Both the position numbers and the translations under genes were made by a program. The notes under the pieces are model-generated. The model was given only the letters and a program-made list of their open reading frames with translations. It was not told the DNA's origin and searched no databases. A stretch of 64,000 nucleotides of DNA from an uncultured Clostridia bacterium. Lineage in GTDB: Bacteria > Bacillota > Clostridia > UMGS1810. Shown piece after piece: positions 46,722 through 53,295 of the stretch. Position 1 is the stretch's first letter, and every line of letters starts with the position of its first letter. Location: NCBI GenBank assembly GCA_934500705.1, contig CAKSTI010000006.1, forward strand, positions 62,001-126,000, given 5' to 3'.

Positions 46722-48740
46722 ATGCTGCTTAGTTTTACCGAAAACAAGGTTAAAGCCGTGTTTGAAGTAACGGAGGATAAAAACCTGCTCCTTCTCCACC
46801 TGTCCAACCGTGACTTTGAGGACAATATACCGCCAAAGGCAAGGAAATATTTTTCCGCACTCGAACTTCAATTAAGCGGTTCAAATCAGGACGACCACCA
46901 CGGCTGTAAGCAGACCGTCACAAGCGGCAGCCGTTCGCTGAAATACGTTTCTCACACATATGACGGCAACAAGCTGGAAATCACCCTTGCGGACGAAAAA
47001 GTGAGGGCGGTGTGTCACTACCGCTTTTTTGACGACTGCGCCGCCGTGCGCACATATTGCACGGTAGAGAATATATGCAGTGAAAATGTGGGTTTGGAGT
47101 ACGTGTCGTCGCTGTCGCTCACGGGACTTAATGCAGATGACAGCTCGCACCTGTATATTCCGCACAATTCCTGGTGCCGTGAAGTAAACTGGAAAAAGTA
47201 CACCCTATCACAGCTTGGGTTGGATGAGATTACCCCCTTTTCCACAAAGCGCATTTGCTGTAAAAACACAGGCACCTGGTCTGCAAAGGAATATCTTCCT
47301 ATGGGCTGTATAGAGGGTGACGGCGCAGTTATGTGGCAGATTGAAAATAACGGCTCGTGGTGCTGGGAGATAAGCGATATTTCCGACAAACAGTACCTCA
47401 GACTTTCCGGTCCGACCGAAAAGGAAAATTCCTGGTACAAGTCCCTTGCGCCGGGAGAAAAGTTTGAGAGCGTCGGCTCTGCCGTTTCGTTCGGAAACGA
47501 TTTTAACGGCGCACTGGAAAATATGACCCTCTACCGCCGTCACATTGCTATGCGCCGACGTGCCGATGCCGACTTGCCGATTATATTTAATGACTATATG
47601 AACTGTCTGCTTGCCGACCCCACAACGGAGAAAATGCTCCCCGTAATAGATGCGGCGGCAAGAGCGGGAGCGGAGTATTACGTGATGGACGCCGGCTGGT
47701 ACGCCGACGGCACCTGGTGGGAAACCGTGGGCGAGTGGGAGCCGTGCGCAAAGCGCTTCCCCGGCGGAATGAAAGCTGTCTTTGACTATATCCGCTCCAA
47801 AGGAATGGTGCCCGGCATCTGGCTCGAAATTGAGGTTATGGGCATACACTGTCCTCTTGCAAAAAGTCTGCCCGACGATTGGTTCTTTATGCGCCACGGC
47901 AGACGGGTGATAGACCACGGCAGGTATCAGCTCGATTTCAGGAACGAAAACGTCCGCTCATTTGCAGCCGAAGTTGCAGACAGACTAATTGCCGACTACG
48001 GCGTGGGTTACATAAAGATGGACTACAACATAGAGGCAGGCGCAGGAACGGAGCTTGACGCCGACAGCTTGGGTGACGGACTTCTCACGCACAACCGTGC
48101 CTATCTCAAATGGCTTGACGGCATCTGCGAAAAGCACCCCGATTTGATTGTGGAAAACTGTTCCAGCGGCGGAATGCGTCTTGACTATGCAATGATGGCG
48201 CACCACAGTCTTGCCTCTGTTTCCGACCAGGAGGACTGCGTTAATACCTCTGCCATAGCCGCCTCGGCTGCAACTGCCGTCTTGCCGGAACAGGCTCTCG
48301 TATGGTCTTATCCCCTCAAAGGCGACAGCATAAGTACCGTACAGCTTAATATGGTAAACTCTATGCTTTTGCGTATGAATTTGAGCGGCGGCATAATGAA
48401 CCTGTCAGACGAGCAGTTCGCCGCCGTATCTGAGGGCGTCAGATGTTACAAGGAAATCCGCAGGCACATACCTGAGTTTATTGTGTCCTATCCCCTGGGA
48501 GTTCAAAGCCTTGCCTCGCAGTGGCTCTGCACGTTAAACAGGTATGGCGGCGGAGCATATGTAAGCGTTTGGCGGAGAAACAGCGAGAAAACGGGTGTTG
48601 AAATTTCGCTCGGCTTTTCGCCCGAAAATGCAGAGGTTGTCTATCCCAAAAGCGATAATTGCAAAATTGCGCTCTGCGGTGACAAACTGAACGTTACGCT
48701 GTCCGAAAAGAACAGTGCGGTAATTGTTAAGTTGGTTTAA
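46722..48740 (+). CDS. GH36-family alpha-galactosidase-like glycosidase
   Basis: 672 residues from the ATG at 46722 (GGAGGG site). An N-terminal beta-sandwich (to about residue 280) is followed by the catalytic barrel: YYVMDAGWYADGTWWETVGEWEP, GMVPGIWLEIEVMG, YIKMDYNIEAG with the nucleophile Asp434, ENCSSGGMRLDYAMM and LASVSDQEDCVN with the acid/base Asp502. There is no signal peptide, so it acts inside the cell on imported oligosaccharides. Family 36 also holds alpha-N-acetylgalactosaminidases. It is the last gene of the operon, and the toxin-antitoxin-like copy B begins about 20 nt after its stop. Confidence 0.9.
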   Translation: MLLSFTENKVKAVFEVTEDKNLLLLHLSNRDFEDNIPPKARKYFSALELQLSGSNQDDHHGCKQTVTSGSRSLKYVSHTYDGNKLEITLADEKVRAVCHYRFFDDCAAVRTYCTVENICSENVGLEYVSSLSLTGLNADDSSHLYIPHNSWCREVNWKKYTLSQLGLDEITPFSTKRICCKNTGTWSAKEYLPMGCIEGDGAVMWQIENNGSWCWEISDISDKQYLRLSGPTEKENSWYKSLAPGEKFESVGSAVSFGNDFNGALENMTLYRRHIAMRRRADADLPIIFNDYMNCLLADPTTEKMLPVIDAAARAGAEYYVMDAGWYADGTWWETVGEWEPCAKRFPGGMKAVFDYIRSKGMVPGIWLEIEVMGIHCPLAKSLPDDWFFMRHGRRVIDHGRYQLDFRNENVRSFAAEVADRLIADYGVGYIKMDYNIEAGAGTELDADSLGDGLLTHNRAYLKWLDGICEKHPDLIVENCSSGGMRLDYAMMAHHSLASVSDQEDCVNTSAIAASAATAVLPEQALVWSYPLKGDSISTVQLNMVNSMLLRMNLSGGIMNLSDEQFAAVSEGVRCYKEIRRHIPEFIVSYPLGVQSLASQWLCTLNRYGGGAYVSVWRRNSEKTGVEISLGFSPENAEVVYPKSDNCKIALCGDKLNVTLSEKNSAVIVKLV

Positions 48741-48760
48741 AAATTTGTTTGGAAAAGGTA

Positions 48761-48789
48761 TTGACAAAATGAGGTCCGAATTGTATAAT
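48761..48789 (+). promoter_or_regulatory. promoter of antisense RNA, copy B
   Basis: Perfect TTGACA and perfect TATAAT, 17-nt spacer, starting 20 nt after the GH36 stop. The spacer sequence differs from copy A while both boxes are kept. Confidence 0.8.
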
Positions 48790-48795
48790 TAAGTT

Positions 48796-48879
48796 ACAAA
48801 AGGCAAGACCGTAACGGTTATGCCAAGAAATATGTTAATAAAGATAACACGGCTCTTGGTGGGGGCGTGTTATTTTTTT
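48796..48879 (+). ncRNA. candidate antitoxin RNA, copy B
   Basis: About 84 nt. The 5' hairpin GGCAAGACCG-TAA-CGGTTATGCC at 48802-48824 is identical to copy A. The middle differs, and the 3' terminator is the compensated version. No reading frame. Confidence 0.65.
48844..48879. terminator. shared bidirectional terminator, copy B
   Basis: ATAACAC with GTGTTAT, then TTTTTTT. Compared with copy A (ATAACGC/GCGTTAT), one G-C pair is replaced by A-T on both arms. Confidence 0.8.
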
Positions 48880-48935
48880 ATGGAAATTATTATAATTATC
48901 AAAATCATAAAAGATATTATGTAATTACAATCCAC
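48870..48935 (-). CDS. 21-residue hydrophobic peptide, candidate type I toxin, copy B
   Basis: Starts at GTG with GGGAGG 7 nt upstream and reads MDCNYIISFMIL then IIIIISIKK. It is the same length as copy A, with one Leu-to-Ile change and two silent changes. The neighbouring out-of-frame ATG of copy A is ACG here, which supports GTG as the true start. Predicted to insert in the membrane. The CTTTCTC block upstream can pair with the GAGGGAG of the ribosome site, as in copy A but with shifted wobble pairs. Confidence 0.7.
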   Translation of the reverse strand: MDCNYIISFMILIIIIISIKK

Positions 48936-49022
48936 GTTACCACCTCCCTCCCCGACTTACAGTTGAGAAAGTTAGTGACATAACCGCCCAGTTTTCACTG
49001 TTTCGGACTTGCCTTTCGCCTT

Positions 49023-49051
49023 ATTATACACCTTATTTTATCTTTTTTCAA
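49023..49051 (-). promoter_or_regulatory. promoter of toxin message, copy B
   Basis: On the minus strand TTGAAA and perfect TATAAT, spacer 17 nt. The message would begin AGGCGAAAGGCAAGTCCG, as in copy A. Confidence 0.75.
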
Positions 49052-49060
49052 GCATTTCAC

Positions 49061-49089
49061 TTGTATTTTGCCGAAAAATGTGCTATAAT
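49061..49089 (+). promoter_or_regulatory. promoter of leader RNA, copy B
   Basis: TTGTAT and perfect TATAAT, 17-nt spacer, back to back with the toxin promoter (10 bp between -35 boxes). Confidence 0.65.
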
Positions 49090-49095
49090 AAATAA

Positions 49096-49290
49096 GCCAA
49101 TTTGATAAGTGAATAAAATTATTTTACAGTGGGGTATATTTTACCCTTTGTTTTGGAATATTATCAACCTTCCAATCTGATAAAAATGCAGGTTCTGGGT
49201 TGGTGGTATTCTATAAAATTCACTGTATCAAATTGGCGTTTGACGGAGCTTGCGTTTTTTATGCGTCTGCTTCGGCGGGCGCATTTTTTA
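49096..49290 (+). ncRNA. structured leader with terminator before the SLOG fragment, copy B
   Basis: Closed by a 19-bp helix with one bulged G: GCCAATTTGATA then AGTGAAT (49096-49114) with ATTCACT, G, TATCAAATTGGC (49218-49237). Inside are GGGTA-TATTT-TACCC and TTGGAA...TTCCAA hairpins and a 45-nt single-stranded-looking part. Then a perfect TTCG-loop terminator: TGCGTCTGC, TTCG, GCGGGCGCA, TTTTTT (49262-49289). Core sequence is unlike copy A, but the outer helix, the CGTTTTTTAT(A/G)CG block just before the terminator and the terminator are at matching places. Known riboswitch motifs were not found. Confidence 0.6.
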
Positions 49291-49339
49291 TACCTTAAAA
49301 TCACAATGCGCCGTAATTTTAAACATTGTGAGGCTGAAT

Positions 49340-49513
49340 ATGAATACTACAATATGCTGCTTTGCCGGTCACAGCGATATGAACGGCAGCGATGCGAAAG
49401 AAAAAATCAAAAAAATTGCGGAACGACTGATAACCGAAAAAAACGTAATCGAGTTTCGGGTCGGAAATTACGGCTCGGTCGGCGGCACACACCGCCGTCC
49501 GTACCCTACTTAA
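49340..49513 (+). pseudogene. truncated SLOG (DUF1273-like) gene
   Basis: 57 residues starting at an ATG behind GAGG: TICCFAGHSDMNGSDAKEKI and a middle part ending ENVIEFRVGNYGS. This is the N-terminal strand, helix and second strand of the SLOG/YpsA-like fold (the CCFxGHS start is the family hallmark), about one third of the usual length. The reading frame then runs into GGTHRRPYPT and stops inside the 3' end of the convergent lysR gene. A deletion fused the fragment to the LysR end. It may still be translated as a short peptide. Confidence 0.6.
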
Positions 49514-50432
49514 ACAACTTCCTCTTTGATTTGCAAAGTTCCGTGATAAATATATCGTCAAGCGTTGACAGCTGATAGTCCTTGCGGTGAATTATGAGGT
49601 CTTTGTAAAGACGGGTGTTCTCGCCGCACTCACGCTGAATAAGTCCGTATCTTTTGAGCAAATCCTTGGGCGCAGGCGACACCCACATAAACGTTTCGGG
49701 ATTTTTGGAGAGTAGTTCAAACTGGCTCGCACGCTCAAACACAAAAATACGCCTGCTTATGTTGTCGGGGAGTTCCTCTTTTTTAACCTCGGCAAACGGC
49801 AGTGACGGCACAAAGGGGTCGGCGTGGGCGATTTCTATGTGCTTTTCGAGGTCCGAATACTTAATATTTTCTATCTTTGCAAGCGTGCTGTTTTCGCTCA
49901 TTACAAGCACGTAGTTAAACTCCGTTACAAGCTCATAGGTCAGATTTTTGCTGTCGAGCATCTCCTTGTAGTATTTGTCAAAGTGTTCGGCATAGCGGAT
50001 AATTCCCAGTTTGTAGTCGGCGTCCAGGATATTTTTAATGGCTCTTTGCGAATTTGTTTCCTTGTAGAAAACCTCAACGTCCGTTTCGCCGCTGAGCGAG
50101 AGCGAAAAATTGGAGAAAGCCTCCGAGATATAGCTTGCCCTCGGAACGGAAATGGAAAAACGCTTTCTGACGGGCATACTCTTTTTAAAAATGCCCTCCA
50201 CCTCGTCAACCTGCCTCAATATCTTGTTTGCATATCCCAAAAAGGTTTCGCCTTCGGGAGTGGGAACCATACCCTTTGCGCTCCTTGTGAAAATCTCCAC
50301 GCCGAGCGACGCTTCAAGCTCCTTTATGGCACGGCTGAGGTTCGGCTGGTTCATAAGGAGAACTTCCGCCGCCTTGTTTATGGAGCCGCACTTTGCGACT
50401 TCGAGAGCATATTTCATATGGAGAATGTTCAA
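49506..50432 (-). CDS. LysR-family transcriptional regulator
   Basis: 308 residues. Start TTG at 50432 with AGGTGA 6 nt upstream; it gives MNILHMKYALEVAKCGSINKAAEVLLMNQPNLSRAIKELEASLGV, the winged HTH at the expected position. The effector domain (residues about 90-295) is the type II periplasmic-binding fold (FSISVPRASYISEAF...). The target is unknown; tRNA-Thr is upstream on the other strand. The last codons overlap the truncated SLOG frame by 8 nt on opposite strands, and there is no terminator between them. Confidence 0.9.
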   Translation of the reverse strand: MNILHMKYALEVAKCGSINKAAEVLLMNQPNLSRAIKELEASLGVEIFTRSAKGMVPTPEGETFLGYANKILRQVDEVEGIFKKSMPVRKRFSISVPRASYISEAFSNFSLSLSGETDVEVFYKETNSQRAIKNILDADYKLGIIRYAEHFDKYYKEMLDSKNLTYELVTEFNYVLVMSENSTLAKIENIKYSDLEKHIEIAHADPFVPSLPFAEVKKEELPDNISRRIFVFERASQFELLSKNPETFMWVSPAPKDLLKRYGLIQRECGENTRLYKDLIIHRKDYQLSTLDDIFITELCKSKRKLFK

Positions 50433-50464
50433 AAAATATCACCTGCCCGTTAAAATATACTTAC

Positions 50465-50493
50465 AGTATACATTATTTACCTGTCCGGGTCAA
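50465..50493 (-). promoter_or_regulatory. promoter of the lysR gene
   Basis: On the minus strand TTGACC and TATACT, spacer 17 nt, 33 nt before the TTG start. Confidence 0.65.
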
Positions 50494-50521
50494 GAAATAT
50501 CTTAAAAATATTATTTTTTAC

Positions 50522-50550
50522 TTGACTTATTTCAAATTTTTTAGTATAAT
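50522..50550 (+). promoter_or_regulatory. promoter of tRNA-Thr
   Basis: TTGACT and perfect TATAAT, spacer 17 nt, 18 nt before the tRNA 5' end. Confidence 0.8.
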
Positions 50551-50568
50551 ATTTTCGTTGCTTAATTT

Positions 50569-50644
50569 GCTGGTGTAGCTCAGTTGGTAGAGCAGCGCAT
50601 TCGTAATGCGCAGGTCACGTGTTCGAGTCACGCTACCAGCTCCA
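50569..50644 (+). tRNA. tRNA-Thr (anticodon CGT)
   Basis: 76 nt with encoded CCA. Acceptor GCTGGTG with TACCAGC, D arm GCTCAGTTGGTAGAGC, anticodon stem GCGCA/TGCGC around TTCGTAA (anticodon CGT, reading ACG), T arm ACGTGTTCGAGTCACGT-like. It stands alone between its promoter and terminator. Confidence 0.96.
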
Positions 50645-50685
50645 AAAACCGACAGGTACTTGCTTTGTACCTGTCGGTTTTTTTA
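50645..50685 (+). terminator. terminator of tRNA-Thr
   Basis: AAACCGACAGGTAC with GTACCTGTCGGTTT, a 14-bp stem with a 7-nt loop, followed by a T run. Confidence 0.9.
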
Positions 50686-50731
50686 ATAAATTCTACCGGC
50701 TGCGGTCGGTGTACTTTTTACAGCCGATGAT

Positions 50732-51388
50732 TTACACAATTTCAAACTGAATATTGCTTCTCTGCGCCGTCTCCATTTTGGAAATGGATATTTCGTACGC
50801 AGTTTTGGTAACCGTTTCCTCCTCGCTTATGCGCTTTTGGTACTCACGACTTTGTATTCTGCCCCAGATTTTTATGTTCTCGCCCACTTCCAGTCCGCCG
50901 GCAAAGCGCGCGTTTCTGCCCCAGGCTATGCAGGGAATGTAGTCGGACTTATTATAGGCACGGTTTACGGCAACGAGAAGGTCGGTTATCTCTCTGCCAA
51001 AGGGCGTGGTGCGATAGACGGGCTTTTTGCACAAAAAGCCGTTTAAGTAAATATAGTTGGGATTTTTAAACTTTGCCTCATCGGGGGACTTGGTAATATC
51101 CCTTGCAAAAACCGTCAGAATTAACCTGTTTCCGCTTTCGGTATAGTTATTGTAGGAGCGGAACTGACCGGTGATGCTCACGGTGTCGCCTTTGGCTACG
51201 GTTATGTTTTGCAAAAGCCTTTCGGAGATTGTCACGTTTATATAATCCGAGATGTCGGAAAGGCGCATAACCTTTACCACAAATGAATAAAACCCCTCGC
51301 CGTATACCTCGTGGCTGAAAACGAGGTCGCTGTCCGCTATTCCAGTAAGCTCAACTTCGTTGTTGAGTATGTTTGTTTCTGATGTCAT
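50732..51388 (-). CDS. single-stranded DNA-binding protein with two OB folds
   Basis: 218 residues. Two tandem OB-like halves. The first (about 8-100) reads ILNNEVELTGIAD...VKVMRLSDISDYINVTISERLLQN...DTVSITGQFRSY. The second (about 112-205) is NYIYLNGFLCKKPVYRTTPFGREITDLLVAVNRA, IPCIAWGRNARFAGGLEVGENIKIWGRIQSREY, the standard Ssb block. The acidic C-terminal tip of SSB that recruits repair proteins is missing (it ends SNIQFEIV). It is a Clostridial SSB paralogue, not the replicative SSB. The start is taken as the ATG at 51388; a GTG at 51400 lies too close to its GGAAGGA site. Confidence 0.8.
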   Translation of the reverse strand: MTSETNILNNEVELTGIADSDLVFSHEVYGEGFYSFVVKVMRLSDISDYINVTISERLLQNITVAKGDTVSITGQFRSYNNYTESGNRLILTVFARDITKSPDEAKFKNPNYIYLNGFLCKKPVYRTTPFGREITDLLVAVNRAYNKSDYIPCIAWGRNARFAGGLEVGENIKIWGRIQSREYQKRISEEETVTKTAYEISISKMETAQRSNIQFEIV

Positions 51389-51519
51389 TTTGTAAGACAC
51401 GTCCTTCCATTTTTAGAAATTGTATTCCTTTTTTCCAAACTGTATATATTAATGATATTCATATTCGGCAGTTTTTATAACCTTTATTGTGAAGTATTTG
51501 TAAATTTTAAAAAACATTC

Positions 51520-51548
51520 TTGATAATACATTTCTTTGCGTGTATAAT
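51520..51548 (+). promoter_or_regulatory. promoter of the ABC exporter operon
   Basis: TTGATA and perfect TATAAT, spacer 17 nt, about 20 nt before the ATG at 51568. Confidence 0.75.
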
Positions 51549-51567
51549 TATTATGATCGGAGTGAGA

Positions 51568-53295
51568 ATGGTGAAAAAATTTCTTAAATACATAAAACCG
51601 CACCTCATTTTCTTTATTTTTGGTCCTCTATTTATGCTGACCGAGGTTGCAGGCGACGTTGCAATGCCAAAGATGATGAGCCTTATCATCAAAAACGGCG
51701 TGGGCGCATCTGACGCCAGCTACATTTGGAAAATGGGCATAGCTATGATTTTGACCGCTGTTTTAATGATGGCGGGCGGAGTGCTGGGGTGCTATTTTTC
51801 GGCAAGGGCGTCCGTGGGATTTGCGGCGGATTTGCGCTTGGACGTGTTTAAAAAGGTGCAGAGTTTCTCCTTTGAAACAATAGACAAATTCAGCACGGGC
51901 TCGCTGATTACAAGACTTACCAACGACATCACGCAGATGCAGAATGTACTGAGAATGGCGCTCACAATGCTTTTGCGCTCACCGGGAATGTTAATCGGCG
52001 CCTTTATAATGGCGTTTTCCATCAACGCAAAGCTTGCCGCAGTCATTGCCTGCGTTATACCGGTGCTTGCCTTCGGCATTGCCACGGTGATAAGAATTGC
52101 AATGCCGAGGTTTAACCTAATGCAAAAAAAGCTCGACGCCGTAAACTCCAAAATACAGGAAAACCTCACCAATATGCGTGTCGTAAAGTCATTTGTGAGG
52201 GGTGACTTTGAAAACAAAAAGTTTGTAAAAGCCAACAACTCCCTGCGTGACAGCACACTTGCCGCCTTGAACGTGGTAATACTCTCAATGCCGCTTATGA
52301 CCCTTACTATGAACATCACCACAATAGCGGTTGTGTGGTTCGGGGGCAAATTTGTAATCGCAGGCGGTCTTGACGTGGGCGATTTGGCGGCGTTTACCAC
52401 ATACATTGTGCAAATTCTGATGTCGCTTATGATGCTCTCTATGATTATTCTGCAAGGTTCGAGGGCGCTTGCCTCGGCACAGCGTGTGGGCGAGGTGCTC
52501 ACCGCCGACTGCGCCCTCAGCGACGAGGGCGCAAAGTGCAAGGATAAAAAGGTCACAAAGGGCGATATTGAGTTTAAAAACGTGTCTTTCAGCTACGGCG
52601 GAAAAAACAACGTTCTGGAAAACATCAGCTTTACCGTCAAAGCGGCGCAGACAGTGGGAATACTCGGCTCGACAGGTTCGGGCAAAACGAGCCTTGTCCA
52701 GCTGATACCGAGGCTCTATGACGTAAACGGCGGTCGGGTGCTTGTGGACGGTACGGACGTGAGGGACTATTCGCTCAAAAATCTGCGCAGCGGCGTGGGA
52801 ATGGTACTGCAAAAAAACGTTCTGTTCTCCGGCAGTATAATGGAAAATCTGCTCTGGGGCGACGAAAACGCAGACCGCTCCGAGGTTGAAAAGTGCTGCG
52901 ACCACGCACAGGCAAGCGGATTTATCACCGCCGAAGAGGAAGGATACGAAAGGGAACTGGGTCAGGGCGGAGTGAACGTTTCCGGCGGACAGAGGCAAAG
53001 GCTCTGCATCGCAAGGGCGCTCCTCAAAAAGCCTAAAATCCTAATCCTTGACGACAGCACCAGCGCAGTGGACACCGCAACCGAGGCAAAAATCCGCCAA
53101 AGCCTTAACACCGACCTCAAAGACACTACCAAGATAATCATTGCACAGCGGATTTCCTCGGTCATAGACGCAGACGAGATTATCGTAATAAGCGACGGGC
53201 ACATAGCCGCAAAAGGTCCGCACGATTACCTGATGCAAAACAGCGAGGAATACCGTGACATATACTATTCGCAGACAGAAAGAGAGGGAGCGTAA
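51568..53295 (+). CDS. heterodimeric ABC exporter, subunit with degenerate ATPase site
   Basis: 575 residues from the ATG at 51568 (GGAGTGAG site). Six transmembrane helices (1-310) are followed by an ATPase domain. Walker A is GSTGSGKTS and the signature NVSGGQRQR. The Walker B LILDDSTSAVD has Asp496 where the catalytic Glu is normally found. With the partner's canonical Glu this gives one active and one inactive ATP site, the mark of BmrCD/TM287-288-type heterodimers, which export drugs, lipids or peptides. The stop overlaps the next start (TAATG). Confidence 0.9.
   Translation: MVKKFLKYIKPHLIFFIFGPLFMLTEVAGDVAMPKMMSLIIKNGVGASDASYIWKMGIAMILTAVLMMAGGVLGCYFSARASVGFAADLRLDVFKKVQSFSFETIDKFSTGSLITRLTNDITQMQNVLRMALTMLLRSPGMLIGAFIMAFSINAKLAAVIACVIPVLAFGIATVIRIAMPRFNLMQKKLDAVNSKIQENLTNMRVVKSFVRGDFENKKFVKANNSLRDSTLAALNVVILSMPLMTLTMNITTIAVVWFGGKFVIAGGLDVGDLAAFTTYIVQILMSLMMLSMIILQGSRALASAQRVGEVLTADCALSDEGAKCKDKKVTKGDIEFKNVSFSYGGKNNVLENISFTVKAAQTVGILGSTGSGKTSLVQLIPRLYDVNGGRVLVDGTDVRDYSLKNLRSGVGMVLQKNVLFSGSIMENLLWGDENADRSEVEKCCDHAQASGFITAEEEGYERELGQGGVNVSGGQRQRLCIARALLKKPKILILDDSTSAVDTATEAKIRQSLNTDLKDTTKIIIAQRISSVIDADEIIVISDGHIAAKGPHDYLMQNSEEYRDIYYSQTEREGA

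Larger units (their letters stand above)
48758..49051. repeat. copy B of the duplicated type I toxin-antitoxin-like element
   Basis: Same parts in the same order as copy A at 34412-34705. It also lies directly downstream of a sugar-use gene and upstream of a structured leader and SLOG-type reading frame. Confidence 0.75.

Noticed and set aside
34412..49051. The two repeated elements as insertion-sequence or MITE copies
   Set aside because: No terminal inverted repeats, target duplications or transposase fragments. Divergence is concentrated between functional parts, which is not the pattern of a recently moved element.
49129..49575. A 148-codon plus-strand frame over leader B and the lysR end
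   Set aside because: It runs through the leader's helices and terminator and across the SLOG-fragment frame, with no ribosome site and no recognisable protein.
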